Below, piece by piece: positions 7,336 through 15,343 of a DNA stretch of 17,047 nt. Location of the stretch: the NCBI GenBank assembly GCA_001564205.1, contig LKMY01000015.1:1-17047 (forward strand), given 5' to 3'. A model generated the notes under the pieces. That model did not search any database. It worked only from the letters and a program-made list of their open reading frames with translations, and was not told the DNA's origin. Position 1 is the stretch's first letter. Every line of letters begins with the position of its first letter. This stretch comes from Nanohaloarchaea archaeon PL-Br10_U2g5. GTDB lineage: Archaea; Halobacteriota; Halobacteria; Halobacteriales; Haloferacaceae. A program made the translations under genes and the position numbers.

Positions 7336-9117
7336 ATGTTCAGGCAGTTCCGGTCGGAAGTGGCCGACGCCCTCGTTGATGCGCTCGCCGCGCGTGATCT
7401 CCCGACCGATGACCTCGGTATCGAACGCCCGCCCGACGAGATGGACGCGACGCTCGCCTCCAGTGTCGCCTTTCGGCTCGCCGGGGAGATCGGCGCTGCG
7501 CCGCCGAGCGTGGCCGCCGACGTGGCTGAGGCGGTCGCCGTCGACGGCTACGAGTACCTCGCTCGCGTCGACACCGCGGGACCGTACGTCAACTTCCACG
7601 TCGGCGAGCAGTACTTCGTCGACACGCTCGACGCGTCCGCGACCGACGCGGGCTACGGCGCGCTCCCCGACAGGGACACCTCCGTCGTCGTCGAACACAC
7701 CAGCGCGAACCCGACCGGTCCGGTCCACGTCGGTCGGGCGCGCAACCCGATCGTCGGGGACGCCGTGGCGAACCTCTTGGAATACGCCGGCTACGACGTC
7801 GACCGTCACTACTACGTCAACGACGCGGGCCGTCAGATGGCGGTTTTCACCTGGGCGTACGAACGGTTCGAGGAGGCGGACCTCGAGGAGCCGCCCGCTC
7901 GCGACCGCGCGGAGTACGACCTCGTTCGCTACTACCGGAAAGGCAACGCCTACCTCGAAGGCGCCGACCCTGACGACGTCGAGGTCGCGGAAGCCGAGAT
8001 CAGCGAGATTCTGCAGGGGCTCGAAGCCGGCGACGAGGAGACGTACGAGCGTGTCGGCGAGGTCGTTGACACGGTGCTCGACGGAATGAAGGGCTGTCTC
8101 GCGCGGCTCCCGGCCGAGTTCGACGAGTTCGTCAAAGAGACGCGGTTCATGCGTGACGGCTCCACCGACGAGGTCGCCGCGCGGCTCAAAGAGACCGACC
8201 ACGCCGTCTACGAGGAGGAAGCCTGGCAGCTCGAACTCGACGAGTGGGGGATCGAGAAGAACCTCGTCTTCCTCCGGTCGGACGACACGAGCCTCTACAC
8301 GACCCGGGACCTGGCCCACCACGAATGGAAGTTCGCGAACTACGACCGCGCCGTCACCGTGCTTGGCGAGGATCACAAGCTGCAGGCCGACCAGCTCGAC
8401 GCGACGCTCGAGCTGCTCGGAAACGACACGGACCGGCTCGGCCACGTCATCTACTCGTACGTCAACCTCCCGGACGGGAAGATGTCCACTCGGCGAGGGA
8501 CCGGTGTGATGCTCGACGACCTCCTCGACGAGGCGATCGACCGCGCCCGCGAGGCGGTCGAAACGCGGATGGACGACCGTATCCGCGACGACGACCTCAC
8601 CGACGAGGATATCGAGCGGATCGCCCATCAGGTCGGAATCGGCGCGGTTCGGTACGACATCGTCTCGAAACAGCCCGCAAAGGCGATCACCTTCGAGTGG
8701 GAGGACGCGCTCGATTTCGAAGCGCAGTCCGCACCGTTCGTCCAGTACGTCCACGCACGCTGTTGTGGCATCCTCGACGAGGCCGCGGCGGCCGGGATCG
8801 ATGTTCCGCAAGCTGGCGAACCGATCGATGTCGACGCCACGACGTTGGAGAAGGACGAGGCTCGCGACCTGCTCCGCGAGATCGCCCGCTTCCCGGCAGT
8901 CATCGAGGAGGCGGCCGACGATTTGGAGCCGCACACGATCGCGACGTTCACCCGCGAGTTCGCCGACGCGTACAACGCGTTCTACCGCGAATGTCCAGTC
9001 GTCACCGCCGCGGACGCCGACGTCCAGGCGGCCCGCGTCGCGGTCGTCGCCGCCGCGAAACACACGATGGCGAACGCACTCGACGTGTTGGGCGTCGAAG
9101 CGCCGGAGTCGATGTAA
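7336..9117 (+). CDS. argS: Arginyl-tRNA synthetase
   Basis: A 593-residue class I synthetase that charges tRNA-Arg. The first ~100 residues match the N-terminal Add-1 domain that contacts the tRNA D-loop. The HIGH-type motif appears as HVGRA (131-135), directly after [11 protein letters not shown], the classic ArgS context. The KMSKS motif is KMSTR (382-386), in [13 protein letters not shown]. The helical anticodon-binding domain closes the protein, ending LGVEAPESM. The start at 7336 fits the TATA spacing and the family N-terminus. A long open frame on the opposite strand (7276-9063) covers the gene but is a composition artefact. aRF1 follows 86 nt later with its own promoter. Confidence 0.97.
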   Translation: MFRQFRSEVADALVDALAARDLPTDDLGIERPPDEMDATLASSVAFRLAGEIGAAPPSVAADVAEAVAVDGYEYLARVDTAGPYVNFHVGEQYFVDTLDASATDAGYGALPDRDTSVVVEHTSANPTGPVHVGRARNPIVGDAVANLLEYAGYDVDRHYYVNDAGRQMAVFTWAYERFEEADLEEPPARDRAEYDLVRYYRKGNAYLEGADPDDVEVAEAEISEILQGLEAGDEETYERVGEVVDTVLDGMKGCLARLPAEFDEFVKETRFMRDGSTDEVAARLKETDHAVYEEEAWQLELDEWGIEKNLVFLRSDDTSLYTTRDLAHHEWKFANYDRAVTVLGEDHKLQADQLDATLELLGNDTDRLGHVIYSYVNLPDGKMSTRRGTGVMLDDLLDEAIDRAREAVETRMDDRIRDDDLTDEDIERIAHQVGIGAVRYDIVSKQPAKAITFEWEDALDFEAQSAPFVQYVHARCCGILDEAAAAGIDVPQAGEPIDVDATTLEKDEARDLLREIARFPAVIEEAADDLEPHTIATFTREFADAYNAFYRECPVVTAADADVQAARVAVVAAAKHTMANALDVLGVEAPESM

Positions 9118-9165
9118 GCTCTCGCTTCCGTCGTTTTCGGACGCTGCCTCCCCGTATCATCAGGT

Positions 9166-9179
9166 CAAAGCTTACTTAC
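9166..9179 (+). promoter_or_regulatory. TATA box for aRF1
   Basis: CAAAGCTTACTTAC is centred about 28-30 nt before the ATG at 9204, again predicting a leaderless transcript. Confidence 0.55.
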
Positions 9180-9203
9180 ACGCACGTCGCCGTAGTTCTG
9201 GTA

Positions 9204-10454
9204 ATGAGTAGCGACGCCCAAGAGGCGAGCAAGGACCGGCGGAAGTACGAGTTCCGCAAGGTCATCGAGGAGCTCAAAGAGTACGAGGGCTCCGGCACGC
9301 AGCTCGTCACCATCTACATCCCGGAAGACAAGCAGGTCTCGTCCGTGGTCGCACACATCACGCAGGAACACAGCGAGGCGTCCAACATCAAGTCCAAGCA
9401 GACGCGAACGAACGTGCAGGACGCGCTCACGTCGATCAAGGACCGACTCCGATACTACGACACCTTCCCGCCCGATAAAGGGATGGTGATCTTCTCGGGA
9501 GCGATCGACGCGGGTGGCGGCCAGACGGATATGGTCACTCGGACGCTCGAATCGCCGCCCCAGCCGGTCGAGTCGTTCCGATATCACTGCGACTCGGAGT
9601 TTCTCACCGAGCCGCTCGAACACATGCTCGAAGACGCCGGGCTCTTCGGGCTCATCGTCTTGGACCGGCGCGAGGCCAACGTCGGCTGGCTGAAAGGAAA
9701 ACGAATCGAGCCGGTCAAGTCGGCTTCCTCGCTCGTCCCCGGGAAACAGCGGAAAGGTGGACAGTCCGCACAGCGGTTCGCTCGGCTCCGACTCGAAGCG
9801 ATCGACAACTTCTATCAGGAGGTCGCAGGGATGGCAAACGATCTGTTCGTCGACAAGCGCCACGAGCTTGACGGTATCCTCGTGGGCGGCCCCTCACCAA
9901 CGAAAGACGAGTTCCTCGACGGCGATTACCTCCATCACGAGCTACAGGACAAGGTGCTCGGAAAGTTCGACGTCGCGTACACCGACGAGTCCGGGCTGAA
10001 AGACCTCGTCGACAACGCCAGTGAGGCGCTCGCCGATCAGGAGATCGTCGAAGATAAACGTCACATGGACGAGTTCTTCGAGAAGCTCCACACCGGTGAG
10101 GAGGCCACCTACGGCTTCGAGCAGACTCGTCGTAACCTCATCATGGGATCAGTCGATCGGCTACTCATCTCCGAGGATCTCCGGTCTGACGTCGTCGTCT
10201 ACGAGTGCCCGAACGGAGAAGAGGAGTACGAAGTGGTCGACTCGCGACATTCGACACCGACCCACGAGTGTTCGGACTGCGGCGACGAGGGGACAGTGAA
10301 AGAGCGCGACGATGTCATCGAACACCTGATCAACATCGCCGAGCAGCGAGGGACGGAGACGAAGTTCATTTCGACTGATTTCGAGAAGGGCGAACAGCTG
10401 CTCGACGCGTTCGGCGGAATTGCGGGTGTTCTCCGGTACTCCACCGGCGTCTAA
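9204..10454 (+). CDS. prf1: Peptide chain release factor 1 (aRF1)
   Basis: A 416-residue factor that recognises all three stop codons and releases the finished protein. Domain 1 carries NIKS (61-64) and YHCDSEF (127-133, the YxCxxxF motif), both part of stop-codon decoding. Domain 2 carries the universal GGQ (185-187) in RKGGQSAQRFARL, which triggers peptidyl-tRNA hydrolysis. Domain 3 has a small zinc-ribbon-like segment with C335, C356 and C359; a fourth cysteine is not in the expected spot, so metal binding there is uncertain. The ATG at 9204 is chosen from promoter spacing and the family N-terminus, although the frame is open far upstream through argS. It is convergent with the DtxR-family gene, with only 19 nt between stops. 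Confidence 0.97.
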   Translation: MSSDAQEASKDRRKYEFRKVIEELKEYEGSGTQLVTIYIPEDKQVSSVVAHITQEHSEASNIKSKQTRTNVQDALTSIKDRLRYYDTFPPDKGMVIFSGAIDAGGGQTDMVTRTLESPPQPVESFRYHCDSEFLTEPLEHMLEDAGLFGLIVLDRREANVGWLKGKRIEPVKSASSLVPGKQRKGGQSAQRFARLRLEAIDNFYQEVAGMANDLFVDKRHELDGILVGGPSPTKDEFLDGDYLHHELQDKVLGKFDVAYTDESGLKDLVDNASEALADQEIVEDKRHMDEFFEKLHTGEEATYGFEQTRRNLIMGSVDRLLISEDLRSDVVVYECPNGEEEYEVVDSRHSTPTHECSDCGDEGTVKERDDVIEHLINIAEQRGTETKFISTDFEKGEQLLDAFGGIAGVLRYSTGV

Positions 10455-10473
10455 GCGGAGGCGGAGAATCTCT

Positions 10474-10914
10474 TCACTGCTCCGGCTCGACGGGTATGGC
10501 TGCTATCTCAAGACACGCGCAGGCGTCGGTCTCCGGATCGAAACAGTCCGGACACTCCGGCCGTCGGTCGATGATCGTGTCGAGCCGTTCGGCAACGGTT
10601 CCATCGATGACGGCCTCCAGCTCATGCGCCTCTTCGCGAAACTCCTCGACGCTCAACACGTTTGCGAGGAAGCGCTCGATGATACAGTACGTCTGGAGGG
10701 CGTCCCGCGCGCGAACGATCCCATCGTCGGTGAGTCTGACACCCTTGTACTTCTCGTGTTCCGCGAGACCGCGCTCCTCGAGCTTGCCGATCATCTCGTT
10801 TGCACTCGCCGGGCTCACGTCTAAGGCGTCGGCTATTGACCCGGTCGAGGCGGGACCGTCTTCCTGCTTTTGTACGACGTATATCGTCTTGAGATACTGG
10901 TCTGCGGTATTCAC
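10474..10914 (-). CDS. sirR: DtxR/MntR-family metal-dependent transcriptional regulator (SirR/Idr-like)
   Basis: A 146-residue protein with an N-terminal winged helix (about 1-65: DQYLKTIYVVQ, then TGSIADALDVSPASANEMIGKLEERGL as the DNA-reading helices) and a dimerisation/metal domain (about 66-118). Haloarchaeal members such as Idr1 and Idr2 of Halobacterium control iron genes. Several DtxR metal ligands are changed: aligned to DtxR, His79 is Y76, Cys102 is H97, Glu105 is E100 and His106 is A101. The tail carries a cysteine cluster, CPDCFDPETDACACLE (C121, C124, C132, C134). There is no SH3-like third domain. The GTG start is fixed by GGAGGA (10920-10925) 5 nt upstream. It lies 43 nt after the ferritin-like gene and is probably co-transcribed. 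Iron control of the neighbouring suf genes is inferred. Confidence 0.85.
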   Translation of the reverse strand: MNTADQYLKTIYVVQKQEDGPASTGSIADALDVSPASANEMIGKLEERGLAEHEKYKGVRLTDDGIVRARDALQTYCIIERFLANVLSVEEFREEAHELEAVIDGTVAERLDTIIDRRPECPDCFDPETDACACLEIAAIPVEPEQ

Positions 10915-10957
10915 GGCTGTCCTCCGTCGGTATTCGTTGTCGATCCAGTCCGACGAC

Positions 10958-11437
10958 TCATCGTCGCTCCATGATTTCCGTGACTTCGCTGACTCCCTGT
11001 GCCTCCTCTTCGCGGATCGTTTCGAGCGTCTCGATCAGTACCGCGCGGTCGAGCGAAAACTCGGCGTCCGACGCCTCGATCGCTTCAATGAGGTCGTCGT
11101 AGAACTTGTAGGCGGTCTCTTCGTTACACAGCTGGTCGTACAACACGCCGTCGAAGTCCTCCGGGCGTGTCCGTCCATACCGGGCGTCTACGAGCGACTC
11201 GATCTCGTCGAACGGAACGCTGTCGACGCCGAGTCCTTCGATCAGCGTCTCCAGCCGCTCGCGGTGCTCGGCCGACTCCTCGGCGGCGTCCGCCAGCAGC
11301 GCTTCGATTTCGGCGTCGAGCTCATCGTCAAGGCTCTGGTAGTGGTGGTGGGCCCGCGCCTCGACGACCTCCTCTAACACGATTCCAATCTGGAGGAGCC
11401 GCGCGAGCTGGTCGTCGGACGTGATCCGCTGGCTCAC
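10958..11437 (-). CDS. Ferritin/rubrerythrin-like four-helix protein
   Basis: 159 residues from the preferred GTG start, nearly all helical and acidic. Helix 1 has LEEVVEARAHHHYQ (21-34), helix 2 AEESAEHRERLETLIE (52-67), helix 3 NEETAYKFYDDLIEAIE (105-121) and helix 4 IETLETIREEEAQGV (135-149). The repeated Glu/His pairing along four helices suggests a di-iron ferritin-like fold, but the canonical ExxH is not exact: the spacings seen are E26-H30 and E54-H58. Function is therefore unproven; iron handling is inferred from its place between sufD and the DtxR regulator. Start choice is weak: GTG 11437 (MSQRITSDDQL) and GTG 11443 both fit, and the frame stays open to a GTG at 11548. A TTAAG TATA box at 11505-11513 argues against 11548. 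Confidence 0.6.
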   Translation of the reverse strand: MSQRITSDDQLARLLQIGIVLEEVVEARAHHHYQSLDDELDAEIEALLADAAEESAEHRERLETLIEGLGVDSVPFDEIESLVDARYGRTRPEDFDGVLYDQLCNEETAYKFYDDLIEAIEASDAEFSLDRAVLIETLETIREEEAQGVSEVTEIMERR

Positions 11438-11504
11438 ACTCACCACGACCACCCGATATCGATCGATACGCCCGTTCGCATATGCGTCAACTCGGGCGTA
11501 GTCC

Positions 11505-11513
11505 GACTTAAGG
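11505..11513 (-). promoter_or_regulatory. TATA box for the ferritin-like/DtxR pair
   Basis: On the minus strand this reads CCTTAAGTC, like the TTAAG boxes of the rhomboid and aldolase genes. Transcription would start near 11484, giving a leader of about 40-50 nt before the GTG starts at 11437/11443. Confidence 0.5.
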
Positions 11514-11568
11514 AGTTCCCCTCCGATCGAATAGAGTTCGAGCCCCACGACTCACGGAGTCGCTCAGT

Positions 11569-11577
11569 GGAAAAATG
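11569..11577 (-). terminator. T-run after sufD
   Basis: CATTTTTCC on the minus strand lies about 25-30 nt after the sufD stop and is the likely end of the suf transcript. It could also act as a TATA-like element for the longest reading of the next gene, which is judged less likely. Confidence 0.4.
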
Positions 11578-11599
11578 CCAACTCGATCAGGGTGGAGGC

Positions 11600-12814
11600 C
11601 TACTGCAGGCGTTCCAAGACGAGTTCTTGGACGTCGTTGCGGAACTCGTCGACGGCGATCTCCTCGAAGACGGGCACGAAGAAGCCCTCGACGAGCATGT
11701 TCCGCGCTGTCCGCGGGTTGATCGTACGGCTCTCCAAGTAGAACAGGTCTTCTGCGTCGACCTGTCCGACGGTAGCGGAGTGAGACGCTTCGGTATCGTG
11801 GTTGTGGATGATCAGCTTCGGCGACGCGTCGGCCTCGGCGTCGTCCGACAGCATCAGCGTGTTCTCACGCTGGTAGCTGGACGTGCTCCACGCGTCCTCG
11901 CCCACGTCTTGGACGCCCTCGTAGACCGAGCGGGCGACGTCGTCGAGGACGCCGCGCGTGACCAGATCGGCCGTCGTATGCTCGGCTTTGTGCCAGACGC
12001 GCGCGTTGATGTCGAAGTGCTGGTCGTCGGTACCGAAGAACGTCCCGACGATCTGGCTCTCGGAGCCGTCGCCGTTGAGTTCGGTCTCGACGTCCGAGCG
12101 AGTGAGCTTCGAGCCGAAGTTGCTCTCGATCCAGTCGATCGTTGAGTACGTGTCGGTCACGCCGCGTTTGAGCGCGTAGGTGTACGTCTCGTCGTCGAGG
12201 TTCTGAAGCGAGCCGAACTGGACGTTCGCGTTCTCGCCCGCGACGACCTCAACGAGGTTCGAGAAGTACCGATCTCCGCTGACACCGTCGTCTCCAGACG
12301 TGATCGATTCGAGAATCGTCACCGACGACGACTCCTCGGCGACGACGAGGGTCTGACTGAACAGCGACCGAGAGTTCATCTCGGCGCGGATCTTCACGTC
12401 TTCGACGTCGACGCCTTCAGGAACGTAGACGAACGTGCCGGTGGTGAACAGCGCGACCGACAACGCGGTGAGGTAGTTCTCTTCGGGGTCGAGTACGGAG
12501 CCGAAGTTCGCCTCGATGACGTCGCCGTACTCCGCGAACGCCTCAGTGAACGGCAGGACGACGACTCCGTCGTCGCCCGCGGTCCGGTCCGTCGCGTCCG
12601 ACTGATTCAGCGGATCGACGAGCGCCTCGAAGTCGAGCGCTTCCAAGTCGGTCCAGCGGCGGCCGGGCGTCTGGATCACGTCGGGCAGCTCGGCGGTTTC
12701 CAACGCCGCGAGGGCATTGAGACGGGTTTCGAGGAGCCACTCAGGCTCGTCGCGTTCCTCGGCGATGCGTCGTACCGTGTCCTCAGAGAGGCTCTCGATT
12801 GCTTTCGTGCTCAT
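11600..12814 (-). CDS. sufD: Fe-S cluster assembly protein SufD
   Basis: A 404-residue scaffold partner of SufB and SufC in the SufBCD complex that builds iron-sulfur clusters in the cytoplasm. The N-terminal helical part (about 1-90: EDTVRRIAEERDEPEWLLETRLNAL-type sequence in pieces) leads into the right-handed beta-helix core (ILESITSGDDG, ENANVQFGSLQNL) and the SufC-binding C-terminus. H345 in SHSATVGQVD lines up with the E. coli SufD histidine 360, which is needed for cluster formation. It starts 1 nt after the sufB stop and is clearly co-transcribed. It is shorter than SufB and lacks SufB's catalytic cysteine context, which settles D over B. Confidence 0.93.
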   Translation of the reverse strand: MSTKAIESLSEDTVRRIAEERDEPEWLLETRLNALAALETAELPDVIQTPGRRWTDLEALDFEALVDPLNQSDATDRTAGDDGVVVLPFTEAFAEYGDVIEANFGSVLDPEENYLTALSVALFTTGTFVYVPEGVDVEDVKIRAEMNSRSLFSQTLVVAEESSSVTILESITSGDDGVSGDRYFSNLVEVVAGENANVQFGSLQNLDDETYTYALKRGVTDTYSTIDWIESNFGSKLTRSDVETELNGDGSESQIVGTFFGTDDQHFDINARVWHKAEHTTADLVTRGVLDDVARSVYEGVQDVGEDAWSTSSYQRENTLMLSDDAEADASPKLIIHNHDTEASHSATVGQVDAEDLFYLESRTINPRTARNMLVEGFFVPVFEEIAVDEFRNDVQELVLERLQ

Positions 12815-12815
12815 G

Positions 12816-14243
12816 TTATCCGAGCGAGCCCTCCATCTCGAGTTCGACGAGTCGGTTCAGTTCGACCGCGTACTCGATGGGTAGCTCTTCCGTGATGGGC
12901 TCGATGAAGCCCGAAACGATCATCTGCTTTGCGTCGTCGTCGTCGAGACCGCGCGACTGGAGATAGAAGATGTCCTCGTCGCCGATCTTCCCGACGGTCG
13001 CCTCGTGAGCGACGTCGACTTTCGACTCGTTGATCTCCATGTACGGCATCGTGTCTGACGTCGACTTGTTGTCGAACATCAGCGCGTCACACTCCACGGC
13101 AGTCGAGGAGTTCTCGGCACCGTCCGCGATGTGGACGAGGCCGCGGTAGTTCGTGCGGCCGCCGTCTTTCGCGATCGACTTCGACTCGACCGTGGACTTG
13201 GTCTCCGGCGCGTTGTGGTACACCTTCGCGCCCGTGTCGATGTCCTGACCCTCGCCGGCCATGGCGATGGTGATGTGGTTGTCGGAGGCGCCGCGACCTT
13301 TCAGGATCGTCGAGGGATACAGCATCGTCGCCTTCGACCCCATCGATCCCGAGATCCACTCCATTCGCCCGCCCTTCTCGGCGATCGCGCGTTTCGTGTT
13401 CAGGTTGTACGTGTTCTTCGACCAGTTCTGCACCGTGGAGTACTGGACGTGTGCGTTCTCCTTGACGAACACTTCGACGCCGCCGGAGTGGAGATTGAAC
13501 GCCGAGTACTTCGGGGCCGAACAGCCCTCGATGTAGTGGACTTCCGAGCCTTCTTCGGCGATGATGAGCGTGTGCTCGAACTGGCCCATCCCCTCGGAGT
13601 TCATTCGGAAGTACGCCTGGATCGGCATGTTGACCGTCGTGTCCTCCGGAACGTAGACGAACGAGCCGCCAGACCAGATCGCCCCGTGTAACGCCGCGAA
13701 CTTGTTGTCGCTCGGCGGCACGGCCTTCGTCATGAAGTACTCTTTGACGAGCTCTTCGTGATCACGGACGGCCTTGTCCATGTCACAGAAGATGACGCCT
13801 TTCTCCTCCCACTGCTCTTGCATGTTCTGGTAGACGATCTCAGACTCGTACTGCGCGCCGACGCCTGAGAGCGCGTTCTTCTCCGCCTCGGGGATGCCGA
13901 GCTTATCGAAGGTGTCCTTGATTTCGTCGGGGAGGTCCGTCCAGTCGTCGACGCCACCGCGGACATCAATGTCGGGCCGGATGTACGGAACGATCTCGTC
14001 GATATCGACCTCGCTGAGATCGGGCGCCTCGGGCCAGTCCGTCGGCATCGGCATCTTTTGGAAGTGTTTCAGCGCGCGGAGACGCCGTTCGAGCATCCAC
14101 TCCGGCTCGTCTTTGTCTTCGGAGATAACGCGGACCGTCTCCTCGGTGAGGCCCTTCTCGCTTTTGAAGGCGGACTTCTCCTCCTTCTTGAACTCGAAGC
14201 GCTCCTCGGTGTTCGTCTCCTTCAGGTGGTCTTGTGAACTCAT
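12816..14243 (-). CDS. sufB: Fe-S cluster assembly protein SufB
   Basis: A 475-residue core scaffold of the SufBCD complex. Seen: the N-terminal DEPEWMLERRLRALKHF segment shared with SufD, the beta-helix core (HYIEGCSAPKYSAFNLHSGG), and the C-terminal SufC-binding part ending ELNRLVELEMEGSLG. C385 in AVECDALMF and H413-E414 in AHEATVG sit 28 residues apart, the same spacing as the essential C405 and H433-E434 of E. coli SufB, so the cluster-building site is intact. No intein is present. The ATG at 14243 is preceded by a TATA-like element rather than a strong Shine-Dalgarno. The gene is separated from sufC by 52 AT-rich nt and joined tightly to sufD. Confidence 0.95.
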   Translation of the reverse strand: MSSQDHLKETNTEERFEFKKEEKSAFKSEKGLTEETVRVISEDKDEPEWMLERRLRALKHFQKMPMPTDWPEAPDLSEVDIDEIVPYIRPDIDVRGGVDDWTDLPDEIKDTFDKLGIPEAEKNALSGVGAQYESEIVYQNMQEQWEEKGVIFCDMDKAVRDHEELVKEYFMTKAVPPSDNKFAALHGAIWSGGSFVYVPEDTTVNMPIQAYFRMNSEGMGQFEHTLIIAEEGSEVHYIEGCSAPKYSAFNLHSGGVEVFVKENAHVQYSTVQNWSKNTYNLNTKRAIAEKGGRMEWISGSMGSKATMLYPSTILKGRGASDNHITIAMAGEGQDIDTGAKVYHNAPETKSTVESKSIAKDGGRTNYRGLVHIADGAENSSTAVECDALMFDNKSTSDTMPYMEINESKVDVAHEATVGKIGDEDIFYLQSRGLDDDDAKQMIVSGFIEPITEELPIEYAVELNRLVELEMEGSLG

Positions 14244-14263
14244 ATCAATTGGTTACCGTTCTG

Positions 14264-14275
14264 GTTGTATAGTGT
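14264..14275 (-). promoter_or_regulatory. Candidate internal promoter of sufB
   Basis: The 52-nt sufC-sufB gap is AT-rich. On the minus strand, ACACTATACAAC is centred about 27 nt before the sufB ATG, the spacing of the other leaderless promoters here. sufB and sufD may thus be made independently of sufC. Confidence 0.45.
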
Positions 14276-14295
14276 TGTTGTGTAATCACGAGTAG

Positions 14296-15207
14296 TTACG
14301 CGTCTGCAAACGCTTCCTCGCGAACCCAGTCGTAGCCGTCCGCTTCGAGCTGCTCTGCGAGCTCCGCGCCGCCGCTTTTCGCGACTTCGCCGTCGAGCAT
14401 CACGTGGACGTAGTCGGGTTCGACGTAGTCCAAGATCCGCTGATAGTGGGTGATCTGGAGAATACCCGTTCCCTGCTCGTCACGAAGGGCGTTGATCCCC
14501 TTCGAGACGTCCTGCAGGCGGTCGATGTCGAGTCCCGAGTCGATCTCGTCGAGCACGGCGACGGCCGGCTCTAACATCGCGGCCTGTAGCACTTCGTTCT
14601 GCTTCTTTTCGCCGCCGGAGAAGCCGGCGTTGAGGTACCGCTGCATGAACTTCTCGTCCATGTCGAGCAGTTCCATCTTTTCCGAGAGGATCGCCTGGAA
14701 CTCCGCAACGCCGATCTCGCCGTCGTCGGCCGGGCCCTCCATCGGTGAGGTGTCGTAGCCGGCGTCGTCGACGTCGCCTTCCTCGTCTTCGTCTTCGAAC
14801 AGCTCCTCGCGCTCGTCCGCCTTGGCGTTGAGCGCCTGCCGGAGGAAGTTCGTCATGGTGACGCCTTCGATCTCCGCGGGGTACTGGAATCCGAGGAAGA
14901 TACCGAGCGCGGCGCGCTCGTTGGGCTCCAACGAAAGCAGCTCCCAGTGGTAGTCCTCGTCGTCGAGGTCGGCGTCGATGTCGGCGACATCCTCCTCGTC
15001 GAGGTGGAGCAGTATCTCGCCGTCGGTTACCTCGTAGGCGGGATGGCCGGCGATGACTTTCGCCAGCGTCGATTTGCCGGACCCGTTCGGCCCCATCAGC
15101 GCGTGGATGTCACCGGACTCGACGGTTAAGTCGACGCCGCGAAGGATGCGTTCACCGCCCTCTTCCGCCACTCGTGCGTGAAGATCGTTAATTTCGAGAG
15201 TTGCCAT
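14296..15207 (-). CDS. sufC: Fe-S cluster assembly ATPase SufC
   Basis: A 303-residue ABC-type ATPase that powers conformational change in SufBCD. Seen: Walker A GPNGSGKS (39-46), Q-loop Q108 in FQYP, signature FSGGE (196-200), Walker B VAVLDE (216-221) and H-loop H254. Bacterial SufC is about 250 residues; the extra length is largely an acidic insert at about 129-163 ([15 protein letters not shown] and following) between the Q-loop and the signature, plus an acidic loop near 70-87. The ATG at 15207 ([11 protein letters not shown]) is chosen over one at 15234 because it gives the family N-terminus. It is the first gene of the suf unit. Confidence 0.95.
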   Translation of the reverse strand: MATLEINDLHARVAEEGGERILRGVDLTVESGDIHALMGPNGSGKSTLAKVIAGHPAYEVTDGEILLHLDEEDVADIDADLDDEDYHWELLSLEPNERAALGIFLGFQYPAEIEGVTMTNFLRQALNAKADEREELFEDEDEEGDVDDAGYDTSPMEGPADDGEIGVAEFQAILSEKMELLDMDEKFMQRYLNAGFSGGEKKQNEVLQAAMLEPAVAVLDEIDSGLDIDRLQDVSKGINALRDEQGTGILQITHYQRILDYVEPDYVHVMLDGEVAKSGGAELAEQLEADGYDWVREEAFADA

Positions 15208-15240
15208 ATGTAGTCTCGTGCCTCGTACATGCACATTGGT

Positions 15241-15257
15241 GACTTAGGAGGTTAATG
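15241..15257 (-). promoter_or_regulatory. Promoter region of sufC
   Basis: The minus strand reads GCATTAACCTCCTAAGTC, offering two TATA-like cores (TTAA near 15253 and CCTAAGTC near 15244). Either would place the transcript start 10-25 nt before the ATG at 15207. AGGAG at 15246-15250 and CTCCT near 15267 form a short inverted repeat around it, a possible but unproven operator. Confidence 0.4.
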
Positions 15258-15311
15258 CTTACGCATCTCCTGTTAGAATCTCTCAAAACTGCCAAGAACT
15301 TTTTCAATAAG

Positions 15312-15325
15312 CAAAAACCGGTTTC
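15312..15325 (-). terminator. Terminator after the DNA polymerase gene
   Basis: On the minus strand, AAACCGGTTT is followed directly by a T-run (GGTTTTTG). It begins about 20 nt after the polymerase stop, within an AT-rich gap, and is the likely transcription end. Confidence 0.5.
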
Positions 15326-15343
15326 TTTTGTATCCAATTTAGC

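Noticed and set aside
7276..9063. 595-codon open frame on the minus strand, antisense to argS
   Set aside because: It mirrors argS in the phase where GC-rich haloarchaeal codons give few stops; its product is low-complexity Val/Arg/Asp with no recognisable domain and no promoter.
8244..9203. Open frame extending aRF1 upstream through argS
   Set aside because: The segment overlaps argS and does not resemble aRF1; the promoter and family N-terminus fix the start at 9204.
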